From positions 3,449,341-3,513,340 of the forward strand of contig KK106984.1 of NCBI GenBank assembly GCA_000611775.1: a stretch of 64,000 nt of DNA, read 5' to 3'. Origin of the DNA: Umbilicaria muhlenbergii. Lineage: Eukaryota > Ascomycota > Lecanoromycetes > Umbilicariales > Umbilicariaceae. The notes under the pieces were generated by a model, which was not told where the DNA came from, did not search any database, and was given only the letters and a program-made list of their open reading frames with translations. How positions within the stretch are numbered: the first letter of the stretch is position 1; each line of letters starts with the position of its first letter. Both the position numbers and the translations under genes were made by a program. Positions 1-11,113 of this stretch are shown here, piece by piece.

Positions 1-1410
1 AGGCCTCATTCAATTCATTCACGTCATGATTGAGTGCAATGCGCAAGTCACAGCTGGGTGACTTTAATGGCACTGACCTAGAAAGATACCTTCAAGTGTG
101 ACAGCACAGATGGTTATGAAGGTTTAAACTTTGATAACTGTTGAGAGACTCTAAGAAACAGGAAACAGTAAGACACTTGAGGACTGTGCACTTGTGATTT
201 AAAATATCCTGACTGACTTCATGCTTTAATAGTGTGGCGGGCTTTCTGTTACATCCTCAGGTACAATTCCCAGTTGCTACAGATACTTGAAGTTGCAGAT
301 GAACTAAATGAATTGCAGAGACTTTTTCAGACACCTCATTTAAAACATCACAGTTACAATGATTTGTGACAGCAGCAGTTCATTCTTCCTTTTTAAAATA
401 TCTATTCAAATAACTTTAAACCTAAACTCTGTTTCTTCCTCTACTGAATCATCACTAATGAAGCTTCAGCAAGATAATCATATCAGGTAACAAAAACACA
501 CATAATCACTTCAATTACCTCACAGCCGCAGTCTGATCATGTAAGTGAAAATCAAAACACTCTCATCCTCTTTCTGTTTAAAGATCTATTTTATTAACAC
601 TTGTCTTTAAGTATGACGTGATAATCACTTTACAAGAAAGCAACATCACTACCTTACTGACATCTTCAAAGTTGAACTACAAGCCTTTGAAAATTGAAGT
701 TCAGCATTTGTTTTTAAATGTGACAACCTCTGTAAGTCTCTTTCACTCTTTTAACAAGTATTAATCATGACCTGTGCAGCTTCATCATTTTAACTTCTTT
801 CTACAGATTCTTTGATGTTGCTCAATGAGCTGCACTCCTTCTACACAGCAAGCCTGACATCTTTGATCTATATCATAATGATGATCAGTGAGATAGGTGT
901 TTGATGGATTGTCTTAAATAATCATGCATGTATTATAGACTTGAATGTTCTCTTCACTCTATGTGTGACCTTCTTCTGTGATCACTTGATAGATAATGAT
1001 CAGACTAACTTAGTCTTCTTAAATTAATGTGATCTAAATTGCAACTGTGGAATCATTATGAAGTGTATTAACATTATGACTCCATCATGTTTAGCATGGT
1101 AGAACTCACGATTTGCTATATTCTTCATGACATGGTAAAGTTTTATTACCATGTATGACATGAGGTAGAAATACTAAACATGTACAAGATCTTTGACGGT
1201 AAATCAGGACATGATGTCAAAGTCTCAAACATGTATGAAAGTTTTAATGGTAAAACCAATTTCACAGTGTAAAATATAATAACGATAAATTGCTCTATAC
1301 AGTAATCAATCCATTTAATTATGTATTGAACTACATGCTAAATGCTACCACCGCATGTGAATGTGGTTCCCCGAATTTACCATGTTAACATGGATTACCA
1401 TGCCAGCCGC
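1..1410. other. Compositionally foreign segment at window start
   Basis: This stretch is AT-rich and I count only about ten CpG dinucleotides in the first ~1,380 bases, while CpA and TpG are plentiful. From ~1,410 onward CpG is common. CpG loss with CpA retained is the pattern of methylated vertebrate DNA. It is not the pattern of fungal RIP, which consumes CpA and makes TpA. The far end (about 1,080-1,405) carries several short ACCATG/CATGGT motifs in both orientations. I see no open reading frame or fungal intron signal. The likeliest reading is a chimeric contig end or carried-over animal (perhaps fish) DNA; a degraded AT-rich repeat is the alternative. Confidence 0.6.
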
Positions 1411-1463
1411 GCGGTGCAACCCTATTCTGGCTTAAGGTTTGGCCCTTAAGGTAGACTGTTAGA

Positions 1464-1539
1464 CGGGCTAGCCTAGCCTAGACCGAGCTCTTCACGGGCT
1501 AGCCTAGCCTAGACCGAGGCTCGGTCTAGGCTAGGCTAG
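1464..1539. repeat. 24-bp direct repeat ending in a perfect 20-bp fold-back
   Basis: A 24-base unit at 1464-1487 recurs exactly at 1495-1518. The second copy forms the left arm of an inverted repeat: 1499-1518 pairs perfectly with 1520-1539 around one unpaired base. The sequence is built from AGCCT/AGGCT steps. It lies about 60-130 bases after the end of the compositionally foreign segment. It could be a cruciform-forming repeat, a small transposon remnant or a join artefact. Confidence 0.8.
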
Positions 1540-2482
1540 GCTATTAGGAACACTGCTGAGAAGGCTATGAGGAGGACGAGGTTTGCTAGCACCTTGGATA
1601 TGTACATCTGTGAGCCCAGCTTCTATTCGCCTCTTTCTCTTTCCGCAAGTTGCTCTCCTCTTCGATTACACCTCGTTTGTCACTCTGGCTCAAATACTGT
1701 TTTGTTAAATTGAAAATAAATTCCATTTTCCTGCGTATAGTCTATCAAAACATCACATATAAAGAGTCCTCTAATCCCTGGTCAAGCTGGTCCAGACCAA
1801 CCGAGCGCCTCACCTAGAGATATGGCGCGATTCTACCATCTTTCAAGCCCCAATAGACAGTACACGTCTGCGTGTTGATGTCGGGTCACGTCTTTCTATT
1901 TGGAAAAGTATCCTCTGCAGGCTTCAGCCTTGTGGCGTAGCCTCGGTGCGTACCCGATGTGACTGTTATATTCTTCAGTTCTTAATCTCATGTTTGCTCC
2001 CAGAAGATAGAGGGAGAATCTAGAAGAACTCTGATTGATATATTTAAGCAAACTGCTTCTCTCCTAGGACTAAAGTTATTCAAGCGATACATTGTGAGCG
2101 GCTATTTTCCACAATCTTTATAGTATGATCAATCTTTTCGGATCGCAGTCTATCCCTAGATCCTTATATAGACCACTACATGTGTACGAAATCAGAGGCT
2201 ATACAACATGAAGTAGTAAGTGTTATTCCCTCGCTCTGTGCATGCGGCTTGGAGCATTCGATTCATCCTGTGAATGATCAACACTTCAATTCATCAGAGG
2301 ATTCCAAGTCATCCGCTTACTTATAAATTCCCACCAGGCCGTTTCTTCCCAGAACATCCAACCCGCGAACCACTGACTGCCTCTCAACATCGGCCTTCTA
2401 GCAAGCTGACATAGCCTTGTACCTTCCGTCCTCACGAGGGACAATTTCACATCGCCAGACATCTTCAGACATCACTCGCAAG
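1540..2482. other. Non-coding stretch upstream of small gene copy A
   Basis: I find no convincing coding region. A TATA-like TTATAAAT near 2321-2328 and a CT-rich leader precede the ATG at 2483, which suits a promoter for the small gene that follows. Confidence 0.4.
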
Positions 2483-2962
2483 ATGTTCGTAATTGTCGGA
2501 GGTTCTAATAACCCTGACACTAGTACGTTATCACCAACACCTTAGCGCGCTCTACCTTAACTCTATGCCCAGAACATGTCAAAATCCACCAGAACTTCAG
2601 CCATGAACGCACGGTGTTCATCCGCTTCCTGCACGAGAGTGGAATCTTTGATGCTGAAATCTTAAGCGTGTCTGGGACACCTTTGCGGATAAGTTCGTGG
2701 TCGCTTCAGGCATCAGCGAAGAGCGCCGGAAGCAGGAATTGGCAGGAAAAGTGGCAGTTTACACGTTCAAGTGGGCAGATGTCGAAGCGCGTAAGTCTCG
2801 CTTGGCCATATGATCCCTGTGCAGAATGAACAAGACTAAGCGGCCTCAGCGGAGAGCGAGGTATTCAAGTTCGCTTGGGGAGTCGCATCAGTCCAGGAGA
2901 TGGCAGGGAGAAGGATTGAAGGGAATGAGTCTGGAGCTGTTGGAAAGCTTATCGATTTCTGA
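2483..2962 (+). pseudogene. Small protein of unknown family, copy A (frame break)
   Basis: This is the first of two tandem paralogues; I do not recognise the family. Comparison with copy B (3655-4295) gives three exons, 2483-2522, 2573-2790 and 2850-2962, with GTACGT and GTAAGT donors at the same relative places and in the same phase as in B. Shared protein features are an IVGGS/IIGGS-type N-terminus, HERTVFIRFLHESG versus PEHTVFIRYLHDNG, RVWDTFADKF, ELAGKVAVYT and a final AESEV..F.WG block. Around 2660-2663 the sequence is one base short compared with B, so the frame shifts between FDAEIL and RVWD. The spliced length of 371 nt agrees with one missing base. Either A is a recent pseudogene or there is a one-base sequencing error. 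The rest of the gene is well preserved. Confidence 0.55.
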
Positions 2963-3654
2963 GCTTCGACTGGTGTGTAGTTGACTGGAAACGGGCATGG
3001 AGATTTGCAAGGCGGAACTGGATAAGAAAGCACAGGGCGGTCAGCTCAACTTGCAAGTTCGCTCCGGTATTTTACTCGGATTCTGCCATTCTGTACTCTT
3101 GTATCCTGTTAGGCGGACACTAGAGTTTGGCAGTGCATTCTTCTTATGTGAACGTTCTTTTTAGACATCGCATGCAGCCAACCTAGCTTTCAGTCCTGCA
3201 ATAGACCAAAATCAAACGTGACAAGGCGACATACCACGATTATCTGGTCACTCATCACAAACTTGGGGACCAATAGCTCGATCTCATGGCCTGACGTATC
3301 TTTAACCATCCTTCCGGCTCGAAAGTACTGAGAAATAATATGGGTCGCGGGATATTGGCCTCAGTATCATCCATTGTCACCAGTCTGTGAAACATAGATC
3401 AAAGCGAGGAATTGTTTTCTATAGCCCCTCAAGCAACATTACGAGAGAGAAAGAGGACTCTGAGCTATAGAAAACGGAAACAAGGTGGTTATATTTCGCT
3501 GGGGAGCCGCAATGACCGCAGAAAGAACGGCAACAAGAAATGATGGAGGCAATTATGGTGATGGCAGCAGTGAAACAGCTGTCCTAGTTTCGACCCTTCC
3601 ACTGTGTCGAGAACGGTCTGCTGTTACCAGAAGTCTCCAAAAGCAACTTACAAG
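2963..3654. repeat. Spacer of tandem duplication, unit A
   Basis: No gene is seen. Parts resemble the region after copy B: GACACTAGAGTTTGGCAG at about 3117 against GACACTAAGTTTGGCAG at about 4803, and GGGGAGCCGCAATGACCG near 3500 against a similar stretch near 4850. This indicates that the duplication included 3' flanking DNA as well as the gene, giving a unit of roughly 1.3 kb. Confidence 0.45.
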
Positions 3655-4295
3655 ATGTCCTCCATAATCGGAGGGTCAGATAACCCACAAAATAGTACGT
3701 TATTCATTCATTATCTGGTACACTTCCTGTTGTTCCCATCCTTGTTCTCTTGCATAGAACGCTGTAAGTTTGCCTGATCTGGAATCTTCTCTCTGGAGAC
3801 AAAGGGCTTTCTTGGTAAGCCCTATATAGACAGACCCTGCTGCTATAGGTTTCAGATCCTCAAACAATTCAATACCTCCTCTAACTTACCCCATTCAACA
3901 ACACGCTAATGGACTATTCCCTAGCACTAGGCTCAGGGGTCGTCAAGATCATCGAAAACTTCGACCCTGAACATACGGTCTTTATCCGCTATCTTCACGA
4001 CAATGGGCTTTCTGATCAAGAAATCGTTCAGCGCGTCTGGGACGCCTTCGTCAACACATTCAGCTTCTTTCCTGAATCCAGCGACGACCAGCGTAAGAAT
4101 GAATTAAGTGGAAAAGTGGCGGTGTATACCTCTAGATGGCCAGATATCGATGCTGGTAAGTTTCTCTGCACCAAAAAGTTTCCATGCAAGATGTCCGAAC
4201 ACTAAGTACTTTTAGCGGAGAGTGAGGTTGAGAAATTCCCCTGGGGAGCAGCCTTGATCGAGGAGATGGCTGAGTGGAGGAACAACGGGATTTAG
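3655..4295 (+). CDS. Small protein of unknown family, copy B (intact)
   Basis: Intact paralogue of the gene at 2483. My model has exons 3655-3694, 3937-4155 and 4216-4295, which sum to 339 nt (112 aa) and stay in frame. The central block PEHTVFIRYLHDNGLSDQE, RVWDAFVNTFSFF, ELSGKVAVYTSRW and the C-terminal AESEVEKFPWG align with copy A. There is no signal peptide, membrane segment or family I can name. Intron 1 is 242 bp, against 50 bp in copy A. It contains a TATATA at 3823-3828, a leader-like stretch and an in-frame ATG at 3909 that reads straight into exon 2. A shorter transcript with a different N-terminus (MDYSLALGSG) is therefore possible. Function unknown. Confidence 0.55.
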
Positions 4296-5826
4296 GATGA
4301 GGCGGTCGACACTCTGCTGGAACCTTGAGCTCAGGCTTCTGCGGGACTGACTGTGCATGGTGGTTATGAGGGTGGGGCGATGCAGCTTTTCAGGGGTGAA
4401 CGAAGCGGCAGCCGGAGCGGAAACTGCAGCAGGTCAAGAAGGAGATCTGGACAGCAGGATGAGGTCAAAGCTGATGGTATTTGAGAGACCATAGCCTAGC
4501 CATGTAGACATAGACTAGTGAGCCGCAATGCTAGAAATCGGTTCTGGATGCTCCCAAGATGTCTTCAAGCTTCTACTCGCTTCTTGGGACGGCTCTTGAT
4601 TTACGGTTGGTACTGAAAATCCTGCCAAGCGCATACCACATACTCCAAACGTCAGTACCAAATGTTTCAAACTTCTGCTGCAGCTTGTAATCATCCTGTA
4701 AATGGCCGATACGTCGAAGCTTCACCTGGGACGTTCATGTCATCCAGTCTTTATGTACCACCGTGGGCCTCTTGGCCTCCCAGACTTTATAATAGGCGTA
4801 GAGGACACTAAGTTTGGCAGATCAAAACGAGGTGATGACTCTGTCCTAGGGACCCGCAATACCGGCAGAAATGGTGCGATGGGGAATGGCGGCGGGCATA
4901 AAATAGACAACAGTGGAGGTGGTAACGGGGAGAGCACAGCGAGGTAAAGGGAGAGAGTTGCTGAGATGGAAACGGGGTAATGACAGACATGCGAATGGAG
5001 AGACAGATAAACGTGACGGAGGTCTGGTTGCCCTCTGAAAGTTGCAGCTGAATTAGAAGAGAACGCAATAGTGTTCAAGGTTTTGAATCGCATAGCAGAT
5101 CGAGACCAAGGTAATCAGGCCGCTGTTGAGCAGACTCTTTCTGACGATAATTCCTCATCCTGAGACACAATGAACACCCTCGGTGCATCATCGACGACGA
5201 TGGATTGCGCCGAGTTCATGCATAAACTTGGCACATCGGCTGGGGTCCCCGCAGGCTCAGGCTAATGCGTTTTGTAGCACTGGGGCTCCATTGTGCCGAC
5301 GAATGGGTGCAGAGCTAAGGTGCAATAAGCGGAAAATCCAATGCAAAGCACGTGCAGACGTGGAGTGGGCGAGATGAGGAGTGAATGCATTTGCAGGTCG
5401 GTGGCACATGAAAGTAGCCTACCTACCCCTGTCGCCAATTCTCCGGGCAAACAAGGTTGCCCTGCAGGCGTGCCCAGGCGCGCCCGCTAAAAGCTCCCTT
5501 TCTGAGATTCGACAAACAGACCGAACAAGGGCCATCGCCTTACAACCACCATTCTGCCGTATTCACTGCATCCATGCAAACAACTTGAGACAATCTCGAC
5601 GTCCACATCCATTGCCCTCGGCTCCGTCGCGTCAGGGCCATAGATCGAGTAGCTGAGCCCACAGATGTGGCTGCGTTCTCTATGACCTCAGGCCGTGAGA
5701 GTACGTCAGGCCCGGACTCAGTAACAACGGCAAAGAGGGGCCTGCAGCCATATTGCTAAGGCAGGATCGGGGGGAATGTCGAACGCTGGATGGGCTCCAA
5801 CTATATAGGGGAAGAGCTTGAACGAG
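4296..5826. other. Intergenic region
   Basis: Contains duplicated flank of the small-gene unit up to about 4,950, then upstream DNA of the DYRK kinase gene. Reading frames here are short and lack recognisable features. TATATA occurs near 5802, about 25 bases before the kinase start used here. Confidence 0.4.
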
Positions 5827-8800
5827 ATGCAGACAAGAGTGACACCACACCAGCGTACCTTCAGCGGAAACATCATGAGTGGGAATCCCTATCCTTCGCA
5901 ATTCAAAACTTCCGATAGCTCCCGAGCAGATGACTCGGGCTCAGGATCAGCAGGTATGCATCTTGTGCCAATTCCGCCACCGGCGGGTGGCTGCAGTTGT
6001 CGGTCACAGATCGCTTACTTGCATGTTTCGCAGCCGAAGGACGAGCGCGGAAGAGGGTACAGAAGAGCACGCCAGAACGTGATGTTTCCATCAGGCGGCC
6101 AGATCTATCCACCCAATTGCCGCGAAGCGCGACAGAGCCACAACTCAATTTCAATAGTCGGAGGAGGCAGTCTATAAGGGACCAGAAGGTGCCACAGGGC
6201 CCTCGTGCTGTCCAGCGGTCACCATCGAAACGGTACGTCTTGGATGGTCTCGCACCGCGTTTACTGCTACTCACTATAGCGTACTGACTGGTTAGCTATG
6301 CCCCTGACAGCGCGTCACATCCGGTAACGGCGGCGAATCGATCTTCCTCTTTCAAGGTCTCAGCAGAACCTCATTCGCGGCAAGCTTCGATCAACAACAC
6401 TTCGCGGTTCAGCTTTGCCTCCACAACCCCGAGTAACAAAGACGACGAAGAGAATACCGCCAGTTCGTTTGACTTCTTCTCATCACTCAACTTCGATGAT
6501 CTTCATACAAGCATAACTTCGGGTGGACCAAGTCTGAGCGAATTCCCCGCGCCCGGTGGAGGCGGAAGTGTGCTGGATCGAGGAACCAATGGGAGACGGA
6601 TCGTCAGCAATGGAACGGGAGAAAAGTTGACTTTGAGTGGTATCGGTCCTACAACCAGCCCGTCGAAAATCGCCCGCAGTGGATCGCTTTTACAGCGGCA
6701 GAATAGCAGTGCCCAGCGAGGTGTCCCTGCAATTGCAAATATGGAGATAATGGGACCACCCAGCGCTCCCTTGGCACTGAGGGCTCGGCGGCAGAGCCAT
6801 TTCCCAGCGCCAGCTACTAGTGCAGTGGTCAGTCGACCTCCAAGGAAGTCGGTTGGACCAGGCGCGCTTCCCATAAACGTTCCAGAGGAAGCGATCGGTC
6901 GACGGAAGCTTGGTATAGCAAGAAGCGATTTCTCGAAGGATCCTTTGGAGGCCGAACCTTTGAGCCATCGGACAGGTAGATCTTTCTCCGGGAGCGGAGA
7001 AGGCGCACAGGCAAAAGCACCGAGGCTCCTGACGGCGAATCGGGACACCAAGGCCAAGTCTTTACTGTCAGTTCCACAATTCGAAATAGACAGCCTGGCA
7101 ACCTCACCGGCAAGCCCTGACCGATCTAGACCAGCATCGATCAACGCATCACGTTCGCCAGGCAGGTCGACCGGTCCGAGAACAAATACACCATCTTCCA
7201 GCAAGCGGATGTCCGTAATGGCTCCACATGCTACCGGTCTAGGTGCGCGAACCATCAGTCCCACAGATGCGCGAAGGATGAAGAGAATGTCGATCATGCC
7301 CAATCCGCCCCCAATGCCCCAAACGCCACCAACACCACAGCCAGACCCATTCTCTTCGAAATCGCGATCGGCGACTTCTCCGTCCCTAATTCCTCGGAAA
7401 AGCGTCACTCCCTCGTCCGCTCGAACTACACCCGACCCTAATCGCAAGTCCATCAATTCAGCCGTATCCACCTCGTCAAACACCAGCTACAACTCATGCC
7501 GAACTTCCTCTGGTTCTGTACAACCACGTATTCCGCAAAGCTTATCAACGTCCAGATTACCCACACCGAGGGCGAGGAGCGAGACTACCTCGAATGTCGG
7601 GGAGGAGGAAGTTCCTCCAGTCCCAGCAATACCTAAAGCTTACGATTCACCAAAGCATGATTTTGAAGGGCCGTACTTCTCGTTCTCACGCAAGTCTAGC
7701 CTCCACTTTGACAATAGTAGTTTCCATGACAGCTCGACGCCGGATTGTGTACCTAATATTGGCCTCCGCCGCGAACCTTCCAAGGTCGATAGGGATACAA
7801 GGCAAAGAAAAGGTCTCACCACGGGTCCAAACGCCGAAATAGACAGGAAGCTTGTCACCAACCCACTTAGTAGTCGGAAAAACCTCCAACCCCTACGTCT
7901 ACCGCCTCTGAATCTGCTTCCGTTGAGCACTCCAACAGCTGCGAAGATAGCTGCCCTGCACGATGAACTGCCATCAGCCAATCCGGGGGCCATCACACCA
8001 CCCCCGAAAAAGGGTTATGCAAAGGCCCCAAGCACGCCTATGACTGCTTCAAGAGCGAGCTTCTTCTCGAAAAGCCACACTGAAGGGGACACTCTACCCA
8101 CGCTCGCACAAATACGGTCCAGCAGTTCTCAATATGCGTTGAGATCCGCGGCATCGTCATATCGTACAGCTGCTAGTCCAAGCTCCGCGGCACCAGGAGA
8201 CACAGAAAATCCTGATGAACGTCACGCTATCTCTCCTTACATATCATCATCCCTCCCGAAAAACAGCGCCGAATTTGGTCAACTCAGGCCCAAAACCCTG
8301 GGGGAGTACAATAATTATGATGGTAATTCCGAAAAACGCTCAACCAAACTCACGGGTCCTCGGGCACAAATTCCTACCAAACAAACGAAGGCTACGTCAG
8401 TCAGTCAATCTTCAAGTCCTGTGGAACCAGAGACGACGTCATTCGGTACTTCCTTGCGTCGTAAACTGAGTTGGAGCCGCAGAAGGAGCTCTTCAAGAAC
8501 CCAAGCCTTAGCTGAGCGGAACGCAGAGTATCCTCCGCAACCACCTAAGCATGACGACATGCCTCCGCCTAGGTTGCCTGCTTCCGCTACTTGGAGCGGT
8601 CCTTTCTTACCCACCCCCAGCCCGACCCAGAAGACCAAGTACCTTTATTCGAGACGAAATGCATCAAACTCTAGCACCGTTCTTGCCCATGGCCAAACTC
8701 GGGATGACGCCTTGAATACCAAGAGTACACCTACCATTGAAACAGGGCCGCCGCCAGATTATTCTTCTACTTCCACATCGATCAAACCTACAGGCTCCGC

Positions 8801-10542
8801 TCTCGGCTCGCTCACCAAATCTTTAAGCTCCAAAGGATCCTTGGCGGCCATGAAAGCTCGAGGCTTAGACGCTCAGCTTGATCGCGACGATTTGTTGGCC
8901 GAAGAGGAGATGAGAAAGTTAGCGTCCAAGCGTAAGGACTCAGAAAAGGCCGCCAAGGAGGTCGACGACCTGCGTCGGAGAGCAACACCGAAAGAGCGAG
9001 TTTCGCCAACACAGGCGCTAAGATTGGCAAACCTGAATATATTTGAACGCGGTGAAATTGTTGATTACAAGGAGATCTATTTTTGTGGAACCCAGAATGC
9101 CCGGAAACATGTCGGTGATCTCAACACCGAAACCGCAAACTTCGGCTATGATGATGAACGGGGCGATTATAATATTGTCAACGGCGATCACCTCGCCTAT
9201 CGATATGAGATAGTGGATATCCTTGGAAAAGGGAGTTTCGGCCAAGTGGTACGATGTGTAGACCATAAAAATGGTTCTCTAGTTGCGATCAAGATCATAC
9301 GGAACAAGAAGAGGTTTCACCAGCAAGCTCTGGTTGAGGTCGACCTGCTGCAGAAGCTCAGAGAATGGGTAAGCATTGCCTTTGATATTGGTACGATATC
9401 TTGAGACACTAACCAAGCTGCGCAACCAGGACCCTCAGAACAAGCACAGCATGGTGAACTTCACTCAAAGCTTCTACTTCCGTGGTCACCTCTGTATTTC
9501 GACGGAGCTTCTGGGCATGAACCTTTACGAATTCATCAAATGCCACGACTTCCGAGGGTTTTCTCTAAAACTTATCAGACGTTTCACCAAGCAGCTACTA
9601 AGCAGTCTTGTACTTTTGAAAAGTCACGGAGTCATACACTGCGATCTCAAGCCTGAGAATGTACTTCTAGCTCATCCCGCCCATTCAGAGATCAAGGTCA
9701 TCGACTTCGGCTCAAGCTGCTTAGAAAATGAAAAGGTATACACATACATACAATCTCGATTCTATCGATCTCCAGAAGTCATCCTCGGCATGACCTACGG
9801 CATGCCAATCGACATGTGGAGCTTAGGCTGCATCCTGGCCGAGTTACTCACCGGCTACCCCATCTTTCCCGGAGAGAACGAGCAGGAACAACTCGCCTGC
9901 ATCATGGAAGTATTCGGTCCACCCGAGAAACATCTCATTGAGAAAAGCACCCGCAAGAAACTCTTCTTCGACTCATTAGGAAAACCCCGCCTGACCGTAT
10001 CGTCCAAGGGCAAACGCCGACGTCCAAGCTCGAAATCGCTCCATCAAGCACTCAAGTGCGAAGACGAAGCCTTCCTCGACTTCATCTCCCGCTGCCTCCG
10101 CTGGGACCCCGACCGCCGCCTCAAGCCCGACGAGGCCATCCTCCACGAATTCGTCACCGGCCAGAAACCAAAACCCGCCGCCCGCGCCCGTCCCACCACC
10201 GCCGCCAACTCCCCCATCAAGCGCTACAACTCCATGCAGACCACATCAGCCGCCGCAGCGCGGCCTCTGCCCGAACCTCCCGTCACGAGCTTCAAGAACG
10301 GCGCGGCTGTGATGCGCGGTCGAGACGTCGCTGCCAGCGGGTCGCCGAGTAAGGCCGCAGTGGCAGCAGGTGCGAAGCGCCAATCTAACATCAACGGACT
10401 GGTGCACAGCGCGAGTGCCGCAAGCGTCAAGAGGGCGTTGAACGGGGCTGCACTTTCAGGGACGCCGAATTCGGCGCTGCCGACGAAGGTGACGGCTAGG
10501 AGGCCGGATATGGCTGCCGCGGCCGCGGCTCTTAGTTTGTAA
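5827..10542 (+). CDS. pom1: DYRK-family protein kinase, Pom1-like
   Basis: Serine/threonine (dual-specificity) kinase of the DYRK family, closest in layout to fission-yeast Pom1, which marks cell ends and controls polarity and mitotic entry. Model: exons 5827-5953, 6034-6232, 6296-9368 and 9430-10542, summing to 1,503 aa in frame. A ~1,000-residue disordered Ser/Pro-rich N-terminus precedes a DYRK-homology box (NIFERGEIVDYKEIYFCG). The kinase domain starts near residue 1079 with GKGSFGQVV, then VAIKII, HCDLKPEN near residue 1203, DFGSSC, and the DYRK signature activation loop YTYIQSRFYRSPE. The last intron interrupts the domain after LREW. The C-terminus is Ala-rich and basic. An upstream in-frame stop at 5806 supports the ATG at 5827; a second ATG (MSGNPYPSQ) lies 16 codons later. 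The orthology to Pom1 rather than another DYRK is inference. Confidence 0.85.
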
Positions 10543-11113
10543 GTTTGTGACGCGCATTTCGATCATGACTGAGAAAAGAATAAGTAGCTGATTTTTACGG
10601 GCAGCAGGAACAAACGAGAAGATGGCGGCTAAGAGGAGTCGGGAATGAGACTTGAACGCTAGTCCCTTCAATCCAATTCATTGAGCATATTTCTGGTTAA
10701 ACCGGCGTCGTCTATGTCTTCACTTCGAATCATTATTTTTCGAAACCAGCAGCACGAATACCCTTCCTTTGGCCACTTCATATCTATTGTACTGTAAATC
10801 CCGACCGACTGTTTTGCTCTTCTTTACTATACAGCATTGCATTGCGTTCAGGCCCATCACCTCATTTCATAGGGAATGGGTGAGGGGTGGTAGGCAACTT
10901 AGGATACCAATATAACATGGAACAGGCTTCCGTGTTGGGGAATTCAAAATTATATCTCCCACTCCTGTCCACCGAGATGAGATGGTCTCTGCCAGAGCAG
11001 GTTTTATACTGATGATGATTATAACACCCAGTATCCCGACGCGATGCCGAATCCGCGCCTACTGTATTCCAACAACAACAACGACGATGACGACACAACC
11101 AAGCGCCTTTCTA
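10543..11113. other. Intergenic region between convergent genes
   Basis: Lies between the 3' ends of the kinase and the GPI-protein gene. I see no coding region and no repeat; presumably both 3' untranslated regions. Confidence 0.5.

Noticed and set aside
1-1410. RIP-mutated repeat as explanation of the AT-rich start
   Set aside because: RIP removes CpA and raises TpA; here CpA is common and CpG is what is missing.
6503-7483. 326-codon open frame on the minus strand
   Set aside because: Antisense shadow of the kinase gene's low-complexity N-terminus; no protein features.
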